Source: DASWRT01 sp036403035 (GTDB lineage: Bacteria > Pseudomonadota > Alphaproteobacteria > ATCC43930 > CGMCC-115725). Taken from it: 7,227 bases of DNA. A program made the position numbers and the translations under genes. Below are positions 1 through 6,680 of the stretch, piece by piece; the first letter of the stretch is position 1, and each line of letters begins with the position of its first letter. A model generated the notes under the pieces. It did not search any database and was not told the origin of the DNA. It saw nothing but the letters and a program-made list of their open reading frames with translations. The stretch lies in NCBI GenBank assembly GCA_036403035.1, contig DASWRT010000038.1:1-7227 (forward strand), written 5' to 3'.

Positions 1-1067
1 TTCAGCGGGATCTCGCCCACCGGATCGAGCGCTGCAATCTCCTCGACCGCCGTGGCCACGCGCTCGGTGACAAGGATCTGCCCGTCCTTTGCCTCGCCGG
101 AGAGCCGCGCCGCGACGTTCGTGACCGTGCCGATCGCGCTGTAGTCGTAGCGTCCATCGAAGCCGATCCGGCCAAGCGTGGCATACCCATAGGCGATCCC
201 GACACCGAACCCGATGCGGTGGCCGCGCACGGCCCAGCCGCGCGCGAGTCCGGCGACGGCGTCGCGCATAGCGACGGCCAGCCGTACCGCCTTCGCCGAC
301 GGATCGGGGCACGGCACGGGATCATTGAAGAATACCATCATGCCGTCGCCGGCAAAGCGGTCGAGCGTCCCCTCGTGCCGATGGACGAGCGGACCGAGCG
401 CAGCGTGATACTCACGCAGCACGGCCATCGTATCCTCGGGTTCGGCGGTCTCCGCGAAGGTGGTGAAGCCGCGCATGTCGCAGAACAGCACGACGATATC
501 GCGCCGATGGCTATCCAGTATTCGTTCGTCGCCGCCGGACGAGACGATCATCTCCGCCAGTTGCGGCGCCAGGAAACGCTTCAGCCGGCCGATCCGCTCG
601 ATCTCGCCGAGTTGCGCCGCCACGCGCTCCTCCAGCGTCCGGTTCCACGCCGCGAGTTCGGCCGCCTGCTCCTGCACCGTGTCGTGCAGCGCCTTGATGC
701 GCAGCATCGCGCGGACGCGTGCGACGAGCGAGGCGTGATCGAACGGCTTCGTCAGATAATCGTCGCCGCCGGCGTTCAGGCCGGCGACCACGTCCTTCGT
801 GTCCGCTTTCGCGGTGAGGAGGATCACCGGAACGAACGGCAGCGACGCGTCCGCCTTCAGCCGCTTCAGCGTCTCGATCCCGTCGAGCTTCGGCATCATG
901 ACGTCGAGCAGCACGAGATCCGGCGGGTCTTCCCGTACTTTGACGAGCGCTTCTTCGCCGTCTGCCGCGCTCGCCACCTCGTACCCTTGGCTTTTGAGAC
1001 GCATGCGCGCGATCTCGACATTCTCCGGCATGTCGTCGACGACGAGGATTCGAGGCGGGTTGCGCAT
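1..1067 (-). CDS. Response regulator receiver-class III adenylate/guanylate cyclase fusion (3' end cut by window edge)
   Basis: Read directly from the minus strand: an ATG at 1067-1065 opens a frame of 355 codons that runs off the left edge. Residues about 5-122 are a receiver (CheY-like) domain with acidic pair D11/D12, phosphoacceptor D55 (in LVLLD), T85 and K107 (in TKPF). A probably helical linker (about 124-165) leads to a class III nucleotidyl cyclase domain from about 188. Metal-binding aspartates are D197 (FCDMRGF) and D241 (FAGDG). The purine-contact Asp is D308 (YDYSAIG), and N317/R321 (TNVAARL) are the transition-state residues. The usual purine-selecting Lys four residues before D241 is R237. 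Expected product: a cytoplasmic enzyme making cAMP or cGMP, gated by phosphorylation of D55. Only the last few tens of residues should be missing. It lies 14 nt after the response regulator gene, so it is probably the output of the same operon. Substrate (ATP or GTP) cannot be settled from sequence. Confidence 0.93.
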   Translation of the reverse strand, partial: MRNPPRILVVDDMPENVEIARMRLKSQGYEVASAADGEEALVKVREDPPDLVLLDVMMPKLDGIETLKRLKADASLPFVPVILLTAKADTKDVVAGLNAGGDDYLTKPFDHASLVARVRAMLRIKALHDTVQEQAAELAAWNRTLEERVAAQLGEIERIGRLKRFLAPQLAEMIVSSGGDERILDSHRRDIVVLFCDMRGFTTFAETAEPEDTMAVLREYHAALGPLVHRHEGTLDRFAGDGMMVFFNDPVPCPDPSAKAVRLAVAMRDAVAGLARGWAVRGHRIGFGVGIAYGYATLGRIGFDGRYDYSAIGTVTNVAARLSGEAKDGQILVTERVATAVEEIAALDPVGEIPL

Positions 1068-1070
1068 CGG

Positions 1071-1078
1071 CTTCCCCC
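1071..1078 (-). promoter_or_regulatory. Ribosome binding site of the cyclase gene
   Basis: The minus strand reads GGGGGAAG, then three bases, then the ATG at 1067. It sits in the 14-nt gap after the response regulator stop codon and supports this start. The match to the anti-Shine-Dalgarno is purine-rich but weaker than at the upstream genes. Confidence 0.6.
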
Positions 1079-1081
1079 GGC

Positions 1082-1450
1082 TCAGTCGATAAGCTCGCGC
1101 ACTTTGGCGAGCAGCGCGCGCGGACTGAACGGCTTCGCGACATAGCCGTCGCAACCAGCCGCGCGCGTCTTCGCCTCGTCTCCGGAAAGCGCGTACGACG
1201 TCACGGCGATGATGGGGATGCCGGCGCAGGCCGGGTCGGCCTTGATCCGGCGCGTCGCCTCGTAGCCGTCGAGTTCGGGAAGCTGAATGTCCATGAGGAC
1301 GAGGTCGGGCCGATGCGCCGCCGCCATGCGAACTCCCTCCAGCCCGGTGGTGGCCTCAATCAGCTCGTACCCGGCGCTGGTCAGGAGATCCCGCACGATG
1401 CGGCGGTTGTCCTCCGTGTCCTCGATGACGAGGATGCGCTTTCCGGTCAT
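1082..1450 (-). CDS. Single-domain response regulator, DivK/CheY-like
   Basis: A complete 122-residue protein that is only a receiver domain, with no DNA-binding or enzymatic output domain. Acidic pocket E10/D11, phosphoacceptor D54 (LVLMD), switch T84 and K106 (AKPF) are all present, so it should accept phosphate. Length and motifs (VIEDTEDNRR near the N terminus, MDIQLPELDG, GCDGYVAKPF) resemble the DivK family of alphaproteobacteria. That similarity is general and does not prove a cell-cycle role. The start ATG overlaps the kinase stop codon (ATGA, 1450-1447), so translation is probably coupled to the kinase and the two are a cognate pair. It probably acts by protein-protein contact, or shuttles phosphate between the kinase and another protein. 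The same frame stays open far upstream inside the kinase gene, but the protein clearly begins at 1450. Confidence 0.95.
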   Translation of the reverse strand: MTGKRILVIEDTEDNRRIVRDLLTSAGYELIEATTGLEGVRMAAAHRPDLVLMDIQLPELDGYEATRRIKADPACAGIPIIAVTSYALSGDEAKTRAAGCDGYVAKPFSPRALLAKVRELID

Positions 1451-4440
1451 GCGACCTCCATCTGCTCCTCTACCCTGATCGGCAGGACGACCCTGAAGGT
1501 AGAGCCTTTGCCCGGCGCCGAGTCCACGGACAGCACGCCGCCGTGCATCTCGACGATGCGCTTCGAGATCGCCAGCCCCAGGCCGGTGCCGCCTTTCTCT
1601 CGCGTGGTGGAATCGTCGACCTGCCGGAATGCCTCGAAGATGCGGTCGCGATGCTCCGACGCGATGCCGGGCCCGGTGTCGCGGACCGTCAGCTCGAACG
1701 CCCCGTCGGACTCCCGCGCGGTGATCTCGACATAGCCCCGGTCGGTAAACTTGATCGCGTTGCCGACGAGGTTCAGCAGCACCTGCGTGATACGGCGCTC
1801 GTCGCCGCGACCGATCGGCATCCTCTCGGCGACGTTCGTGCGCAGCTCCAGATCCTTGTTCCGCGCCAGCGACTCGGTCGCGGCGACGACCGCCTGCACG
1901 ACCGCCGGCATCGCGTACTCCTCGAGCGTCAGCGTCAGGCGGCCCGCCTCGATCTTCGAGAGATCGAGAACGTCGTTGATGAGGCCGAGAAGGTGCTTGC
2001 CGTTCGCTTGAACGCGGTCGAGCACGCCAAGCTGCTTTTCGCCGTGTTCGCCGTAGATGCCGTCGACCAGCAGCTCGGTGTATCCGAGGATGGCGTTGAG
2101 CGGCGTCCGGAGTTCGTGGCTCATGTTCGCGAGGAACTGCGACTTGTGCCGGCTCGCCTCTTCGAGCAGTTGGTTCTTCTCCTCGATCTCGCGGAAGAGC
2201 CGCGCGTTCTGGATCGCCAGCACCGACTGGCTGGCGAAGGTCTCCATCAGCCGCACCGTGCCGGGCGGGAAGGCGCCGGGCGCCCGCCGCTGCACGACCA
2301 ACGCGCCGAGGATTCGGTCGGCGCGCACCAGCGGGACGATCAGCGCTGAGCGGAATCCCGATTCGACGGCGAGGTTGCGGAGCGGGAAGGTCGGTGCGGC
2401 GGCCAGATCCGCGATCTGAACGGGCGAGCTGTTCCGAACAGCCGAGCCCATCGCCGTCTCGTCCTCGCGGATCCGCAGATGGCGCAAGGGGCCGAGAAAC
2501 GGCTCGTCCAGACGGGCCGCGTGCCAGAGCCGGAACGACCGCTCCGCGCGCTGATAGCGGAAGAGGGCGCCGCCGTCGCATCCGGCCAAGTCCACGGCGC
2601 GTCCCACGATCGTCAGGAGAACCTTCTTCAGATCGAGGATGCCGCTCATGGCCTGCCCGGTCTCGTTGAGCGCCTGCAACTCCTCGACGGATTGCGCCAG
2701 CTCTTCCGTCCGCGCGCGAAGCTCGTCGAACAGCCGAACGTTTTCGATCGCGATCACCGCCTGATCGGCGAAGGTGCGGATGAGTTCGATCTGCTTCCCG
2801 GTGAACGGACTGACCGTTTCCCGCGTCAGGGCGATGACGCCGATCGGCTCGCCCTTGCGCAGCAGCGGCACGCCGAGCATCGTTCGGAAGCGCCCGCTGC
2901 GCAGCGATTCCGTCCAGGTGTATTCGGGATCGGATGCGACGTCCTCGATTTGAACGACCCGCCTCTCGACCGCGGTCCGTCCGACGAGGGTGCCGCGGTG
3001 CGGTCCGATCGGATGAGCCTGGACGAAGGCTTTGTATTCGGCGGAGAACCCGTGCGAGGCTTCCAGCCGGTAGACGTCGCCCGCCTGCCGGAAAATGAAT
3101 GCCTTCTCGGCGCGGCAGAGACGGGCGGCGGCCACGGCGAGCGCCTCGAGCACGGGCTGGAGGTCGAACGTCGACCCGCTGATCACCTTCAGCACGTCGC
3201 TGATCGCGGTCTGATATTCGAGCGCTTCCCGCAGCTCGGCGGTACGCTCCTCCACTTTCCGCTCCAGGCCGGCATAGGAGCCCTGAAGCTCGGCGGCCAT
3301 CCGATTGAACCGATCGGCCAGGGCTTCGAGTTCGTCCCCGGTCCGCACCTCGATCCGATGCTGGAGATTTCCGGCGCCGATCCGGGCGGCGCCCGCCTGC
3401 AATATGCGGATCGGCCCCGCCATGCGGCGGGCGAGGAAGAGGCCGGCGAGGACGGCGACCACGAAGCCGAGGGCCAGCAGCAGACCGGTCTGCAGGATGG
3501 AGCTGTAGAGCGGCGCCATCGCTTCGCGCAACGGCAGCTCGACGAAGACGAGCCAGTCGAGCCGCGGGATCACCGCCGAGGCGCTCAGCACGCGATGTCC
3601 TTCGATGTTCCGCACGATCAAGGCCTGCTCGGCGCCACCGAAGGCGCCGCGCGGCGCGGCGAGCGTCGCTTCCGCGGCCGCGACCTGCGGCAACGCGGAA
3701 AGATCGGTGTTGCGCAGCACGAGGCTGATGTCGGGATGCGCGATCAGCCGGCCCTGCCGATCGACGACATAGGCGTATCCGCCCTTGCCGACCTTGAGCG
3801 CCGTTATCACATCCCAGATCAACTTCAGATTGACCTCGGCGACGGTGACCCCGGCACGCCGCCCGCCATGCGCCAGCGCCATCGTCATGTAAGGCTCGGA
3901 TTCCTTCCGGAAGTAAACCGGACTGAACCAGACCTTGGCGGCGAGCGCTCCGGTGAATTTCGGGTCGTTCGAGTAGTCGATCCCGCTGCCGACGACATCC
4001 ATGGCGAGCCGGGAGACCTTCAGCTGTTCGCGCCCCTGTGCGTCGATCTGCGCCAGCTCGGTAATCGCCGGCACCTGCCGCAGGAGGCGCACGTAGTCGA
4101 ACCGCCGCTGGTCGACGGAGCCGGCGGCCCATTGCGCGTGCGTCGTCCAGCCGATCTGCCGTTCGATCTCGGCGACGAACTGCTCGATGCGCTGTGCGGC
4201 CGCCTCGGCCTTCTCCTGCTGCAGGCGCACGGCGGCGTCCTTCGCCTCGCCATACGAGAACCACACGTTGATGGCGCCGTTGAGCAGCAGTACGAGGCTG
4301 ACCAGCCCGACGAGGGCGGCGGCGTACTTGACGAACAAGCGGCCGCCGCGGCGACGGGATGTCGTCTCGGTGCGGGGCGGCGCTGCCTCCGCGGCGGGAG
4401 GCGCCGCAGGCGAAGGCGCCTGATCGATCAGCGCGCTCAT
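1447..4440 (-). CDS. Membrane sensor histidine kinase: dCache-like sensor, HAMP, two GAF domains, HisKA, HATPase_c
   Basis: A complete 997-residue protein. A Pro/Ala-rich cytoplasmic N terminus ending in a basic patch (RRRGGR, 29-34) precedes TM1 (about 38-60). Residues about 61-312 form an extracytoplasmic domain resembling dCache/PDC (GYAYVVDRQGRLIAHPD at 221-237 is characteristic). TM2 is about 315-337, then HAMP (about 338-390) and a coiled coil (about 385-410). GAF1 is about 425-570, GAF2 about 600-748, and a short helix leads to HisKA with H775 in MSHELRTP (E776 and T779 also present). The ATP-binding domain has N894 (N box), DTGPG 921-925 (G1), F935/F938 and GGTGLGL 950-956 (G2), so the kinase looks active. 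There is no C-terminal receiver; the partner receiver is the next gene. It starts by ATGA overlap with the second binding protein. The ligands of the dCache and GAF domains are unknown. The neighbours suggest a periplasmic ligand delivered by a binding protein. Confidence 0.95.
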   Translation of the reverse strand: MSALIDQAPSPAAPPAAEAAPPRTETTSRRRGGRLFVKYAAALVGLVSLVLLLNGAINVWFSYGEAKDAAVRLQQEKAEAAAQRIEQFVAEIERQIGWTTHAQWAAGSVDQRRFDYVRLLRQVPAITELAQIDAQGREQLKVSRLAMDVVGSGIDYSNDPKFTGALAAKVWFSPVYFRKESEPYMTMALAHGGRRAGVTVAEVNLKLIWDVITALKVGKGGYAYVVDRQGRLIAHPDISLVLRNTDLSALPQVAAAEATLAAPRGAFGGAEQALIVRNIEGHRVLSASAVIPRLDWLVFVELPLREAMAPLYSSILQTGLLLALGFVVAVLAGLFLARRMAGPIRILQAGAARIGAGNLQHRIEVRTGDELEALADRFNRMAAELQGSYAGLERKVEERTAELREALEYQTAISDVLKVISGSTFDLQPVLEALAVAAARLCRAEKAFIFRQAGDVYRLEASHGFSAEYKAFVQAHPIGPHRGTLVGRTAVERRVVQIEDVASDPEYTWTESLRSGRFRTMLGVPLLRKGEPIGVIALTRETVSPFTGKQIELIRTFADQAVIAIENVRLFDELRARTEELAQSVEELQALNETGQAMSGILDLKKVLLTIVGRAVDLAGCDGGALFRYQRAERSFRLWHAARLDEPFLGPLRHLRIREDETAMGSAVRNSSPVQIADLAAAPTFPLRNLAVESGFRSALIVPLVRADRILGALVVQRRAPGAFPPGTVRLMETFASQSVLAIQNARLFREIEEKNQLLEEASRHKSQFLANMSHELRTPLNAILGYTELLVDGIYGEHGEKQLGVLDRVQANGKHLLGLINDVLDLSKIEAGRLTLTLEEYAMPAVVQAVVAATESLARNKDLELRTNVAERMPIGRGDERRITQVLLNLVGNAIKFTDRGYVEITARESDGAFELTVRDTGPGIASEHRDRIFEAFRQVDDSTTREKGGTGLGLAISKRIVEMHGGVLSVDSAPGKGSTFRVVLPIRVEEQMEVA
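1454..1459 (-). promoter_or_regulatory. Shine-Dalgarno of the response regulator, inside the kinase 3' end
   Basis: GGAGGT on the minus strand, three bases before the ATG at 1450. It is encoded by the last kinase codons (M-E-V-A-stop). With the ATGA overlap it fixes the start and points to translational coupling. Confidence 0.75.
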
Positions 4441-5420
4441 TCGATCACCTCGTCGGCGCGGACGAGGAGCGACGGCGGGACGGTCAGGCCGAGCGCCTTG
4501 GCGGCTCGCGCATTGATCACCAGTTCAAACTTCGTCGGCTCCTGGACAGGCAGGTTGGCCGGCTTCGCGCCGCTAAGCACCTTGCCGGCATAGCTACCGG
4601 CCTGCCGATAGCTGTCCGTAAGGCTCGACCCATAGCTGATCAATCCGCCAGCCTCGACATACTCCCGCCACCCGTACATCGCGGGAACCGAATGACGGGC
4701 CGCCAATGCCGCGAGCTGTTCGCGCTGAACCTCGAAAAAGGGGTCGGCGGAGACGAGAAGCGCGTCGGGGCGGCGGGCGGCGAAAGACGCGAATGCGCGC
4801 GCGATGTCGTTCTCTGTTCCGGCCTCGACGACCAGCAGCCGCTGGCCTTGGGCTCGTATCGCCGCCTCGACGGTCGGCAGTTCGGCGGAGGCTGGATTGT
4901 CGGGGTTCATCAGCAGCGCGATCGTCGTCGCTGTCGGAATCAAGTCCCTCAACAGCTCCAGCCGCTTCGGCATGAGATAGCGGGAGACGATGCTGACGCC
5001 GGTGGCGTTTCCGCCCGGCCGCCCGAGGCTTGCGACCAAGCCTAACCCGACCGGATCACCGCCGATGGTGAAGACGATCGGGATCGTCTGCGTCGCAGTC
5101 ACTGCGGCGCGGACGGAAGCGACGCCGCCGGTAGCGGCGATCACGGCGACCCTCCGTTCGACCAGATCGGCTGCCAATGCCGGCAGCCGCTCGTAACGGC
5201 TTTCCGCCCAGCGAAACTCGAGCGCCACGTTGCGGCCTTCGACATAGCCGCTCTCCCTTAGCCCCTCGCGAAAGGCGGCGAGGTACGGCGCCCAAGCTTC
5301 GGGTGAGGCGCTATTGAGAAAGCCGACCACCGGCATCGCGGCGACCTGGGCGCCGACGGCGAGCGGCCACGTCGTCGCGATGCCGCCGAACAGCGTCAGG
5401 ATGAGATCACGCCGCCTCAT
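4437..5420 (-). CDS. ABC-type substrate-binding protein, PF04392/COG2984 family (copy B)
   Basis: A complete 327-residue protein, normal length for the family. The N terminus MRRRDLILTLFGG followed by WPLAVGAQ is a signal peptide with consecutive arginines, Tat-like as is common in this family, probably cut near residue 24. The mature part has family-typical segments: GYVEGRNVALEFRW (58-71), RPGGNATG (134-141), VPAMY (245-249), VEAGGLISYG (255-264) and the C-terminal LGLTVPPSLLVRADEVIE. This is the periplasmic two-lobed binding fold also found in TrpX-like proteins. The ligand cannot be predicted; amino-acid or aromatic compounds are only possibilities. No permease or ATPase gene is visible nearby. 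ATGA overlaps at both ends (with copy A upstream and the kinase downstream) suggest that it supplies ligand information to the kinase. It contains no cysteine. Confidence 0.93.
   Translation of the reverse strand: MRRRDLILTLFGGIATTWPLAVGAQVAAMPVVGFLNSASPEAWAPYLAAFREGLRESGYVEGRNVALEFRWAESRYERLPALAADLVERRVAVIAATGGVASVRAAVTATQTIPIVFTIGGDPVGLGLVASLGRPGGNATGVSIVSRYLMPKRLELLRDLIPTATTIALLMNPDNPASAELPTVEAAIRAQGQRLLVVEAGTENDIARAFASFAARRPDALLVSADPFFEVQREQLAALAARHSVPAMYGWREYVEAGGLISYGSSLTDSYRQAGSYAGKVLSGAKPANLPVQEPTKFELVINARAAKALGLTVPPSLLVRADEVIE
4444..4451 (-). promoter_or_regulatory. Shine-Dalgarno of the kinase gene, inside the 3' end of binding protein B
   Basis: GAGGTGAT on the minus strand, with seven bases between GAGG and the ATG at 4440. 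It is encoded by the E-V-I codons of the C-terminal DEVIE of the upstream protein. The same arrangement occurs before the genes starting at 5420 and 6418. Confidence 0.8.
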
Positions 5421-6418
5421 TCGATCACCTCGTCGGCGCGGGCGAGGATCTCGGGCGGGATAGTCAGCCCGAGCGTGCGGACAGTCTTGAGATTGATGAC
5501 CAGCTTGTACTTGGACCCTTGCTCGACCGGTAATTCGGCCGGCTTGGCGCCGTTCAGGATCTTGTCGGCATAGCCGGCACAGCGCCGGAACTGATCAAGG
5601 AAATCGACGGCATAGCTCATCATGCCGCCCGCCTCGGAACTCTCCTGGAACGGGTACATGGCGGGCAGCCGATACTTCATCGCCAGATCGGCCAAGCCGG
5701 CGCGCTCGGCGTAGGCAAAGACCGATGCCGACACCAGCAGAGCATCCGCGCCGGGGCTCGCCAAGGCGCGGTCGATCTCGTCGAGGGTTCCCGCTGCAAT
5801 CGGGCGAAGCTCAACCCCCAAGGCGCGGGCCGTGGGTTCGATCGCGTTCAGAACAGCCGGCGCGGCCCGCGCCGACGTCCAGAGCACCGCGATCCGGTTC
5901 GCGCCGGGTACGGCTTCCTTCAAGAGGGCGAGCCGTTTCGCGCTCAGCTCCGGGCCGGGACTGGTCAGACCGGTGACGTTGCCTCCGGGGCGAGCGAGGC
6001 TGGCGACGTCGCCGGCCTCGACCGGCCCGTAATGCACGCAGAACACGATTGGAATGCTTTGCGTGGCCTGCCGGGCGGCTTCGATATAGGCCCGAGAGGA
6101 TACCAAAAGAAGATCGACCCCAAGTCCCACCAACTCCTTGCCGAGCATCGGGAGGCGCTCGTCCCGCCCATGCACCAGCCGCAATTCGATGACGAGGTTG
6201 CGGCCCTCGACCCAGCCAAGCTCCCGGAGCCCCTTCCGGAATGCCTCGATGAACGGCGCCTGCCGGTCGTCCATGAGGATGCCGATGCGCGCGGTGTTGC
6301 CCGCCGATTGCGCGGCGGCGTCGACCGTGAGAGCGTGCGCCCCGGCCGACGGCGCCTTGCCCTCGGGAATCGCAGTGAGGGCGACGACGAGCAGCACGAA
6401 CGCGAGCGCCTGCCTCAT
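5417..6418 (-). CDS. ABC-type substrate-binding protein, PF04392/COG2984 family (copy A)
   Basis: A complete 333-residue paralogue of copy B and the first gene of the coupled unit. It has a plain Sec-type signal (MRQ, then a hydrophobic stretch at about 4-17), with a possible cut after AHA at residue 29, not the arginine-rich leader of copy B. Family segments are GWVEGRNLVIELR (68-80), LARPGGNVTG (141-150), LPAMY (251-255), EAGGMMSYA (262-270) and a C terminus ending LARADEVIE. The two copies share these motifs but differ widely between them, so they probably bind different ligands or have separate roles. Two cysteines (C127, C280) remain after export; whether they pair is unknown. A strong Shine-Dalgarno precedes the ATG. 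With no transporter membrane gene in view, a receptor role for the downstream kinase is more attractive than import, but this is inference. Confidence 0.93.
   Translation of the reverse strand: MRQALAFVLLVVALTAIPEGKAPSAGAHALTVDAAAQSAGNTARIGILMDDRQAPFIEAFRKGLRELGWVEGRNLVIELRLVHGRDERLPMLGKELVGLGVDLLLVSSRAYIEAARQATQSIPIVFCVHYGPVEAGDVASLARPGGNVTGLTSPGPELSAKRLALLKEAVPGANRIAVLWTSARAAPAVLNAIEPTARALGVELRPIAAGTLDEIDRALASPGADALLVSASVFAYAERAGLADLAMKYRLPAMYPFQESSEAGGMMSYAVDFLDQFRRCAGYADKILNGAKPAELPVEQGSKYKLVINLKTVRTLGLTIPPEILARADEVIE
5424..5431 (-). promoter_or_regulatory. Shine-Dalgarno of binding protein B, inside the 3' end of binding protein A
   Basis: GAGGTGAT on the minus strand, with seven bases between GAGG and the ATG at 5420. 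It is encoded by E-V-I of the C-terminal DEVIE of copy A and is identical in sequence and spacing to the site at 4444-4451. Confidence 0.8.
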
Positions 6419-6421
6419 CCG

Positions 6422-6429
6422 ATCACCTC
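6422..6429 (-). promoter_or_regulatory. Shine-Dalgarno of binding protein A (first gene of the unit)
   Basis: GAGGTGAT on the minus strand, with seven bases between GAGG and the ATG at 6418. This is the sequence and spacing used at 5424-5431 and 4444-4451, although no intact gene ends here. It supports the 6418 start. Confidence 0.8.
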
Positions 6430-6447
6430 GACCGTGCGGCGAGGAGT

Positions 6448-6466
6448 GCGCGCCAAGTCAGCGCGC
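6448..6466 (-). other. GC-rich hairpin in the leader of the coupled unit
   Basis: GCGCGC at 6448-6453 can pair with GCGCGC at 6461-6466 around a 7-base loop, ending about 30 bases before the ATG at 6418. No U-run follows on the minus strand, so it is not an intrinsic terminator. It may affect mRNA stability or start-site access, or have no function. Confidence 0.3.
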
Positions 6467-6550
6467 GCCTTTCCCTGTCGTTATCAGCCTATCACGATCT
6501 TTCACCTGCTCGCGCTCGCTATCGGCGGCGTCAGAGCCTCCTGAGATAGG

Positions 6551-6570
6551 GTCTTAACCCGTCTTAACCC
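6551..6570. repeat. Perfect tandem repeat of a 10-bp TTAA-containing unit
   Basis: GTCTTAACCC occurs twice head to tail, a period of one helical turn, about 130 bp upstream of the first gene of the coupled unit. Position and phasing suit an operator bound by a dimeric regulator. The half-sites TTAACC resemble alphaproteobacterial CtrA half-sites, but the spacing is TTAA-N6-TTAA, not the N7 of the CtrA consensus. Regulator unknown. Confidence 0.5.
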
Positions 6571-6680
6571 GAAACATTGCGGCAGCGATGATCCGCGCTA
6601 GCCAGCATAGAAAGGGCTGGGCCAGCGTCGCGCATTGACCTATCGGCGCGGTTCGGGGCGCGGCGAGGCGGATGCCAAAA

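Larger units (their letters stand above)
6415..6511 (-). pseudogene. Possible eroded 3' end of a third substrate-binding-protein gene
   Basis: Reading the minus strand toward the start of copy A, blocks appear in the same order as in the 3' ends of copies A and B. GATAACG corresponds to GATCAACG of B, AAGGCGC to AAGGCGC of B, and CTGACT to CTGACT of A. CCTCGCC corresponds to CCTCGCC of A, and GAGGTGATCGGATGAGGC to GAGGTGATCGAATGAGGC of A. Spacing between blocks differs by small indels, and frames are broken. The match extends past the Shine-Dalgarno on both sides, so a shared ribosome site alone does not explain it. I compared by eye only. In GC-rich DNA some of this could be chance, so this is a tentative call. 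Confidence 0.45.

Noticed and set aside
219..1145. A 308-codon open frame on the plus strand, opposite the cyclase gene
   Set aside because: The minus strand encodes a continuous receiver-cyclase protein with catalytic residues throughout. The plus-strand product is Arg/His-rich with no domain.
1451..4264. Upstream extension of the response regulator frame through most of the kinase gene, which would make a 1060-residue protein
   Set aside because: The extension is Arg-rich shadow translation of the kinase in another frame. The receiver has its own ATG and Shine-Dalgarno at 1450. A frameshifted kinase-receiver hybrid is conceivable, but no slippery site was identified.
2479..4593. A 704-codon open frame on the plus strand, opposite the kinase gene
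   Set aside because: It lies antisense to a kinase with intact domains in every part. The product is rich in Arg, Asp, His and Gly with no recognisable domain. Stop codons are rare in all frames of such GC-rich DNA.
6480..6510. GATAAC on the minus strand as a -10 element
   Set aside because: No acceptable -35 element occurs at 16-18 bases upstream, so it is not called as a promoter.
6596..6636. Short CCAGC/GCTGG inverted repeat and nearby GCCAGC copies as a small RNA or terminator
   Set aside because: The stem is only five base pairs with a 9-base loop and no U-tract. It does not fit a tRNA or other recognisable RNA.
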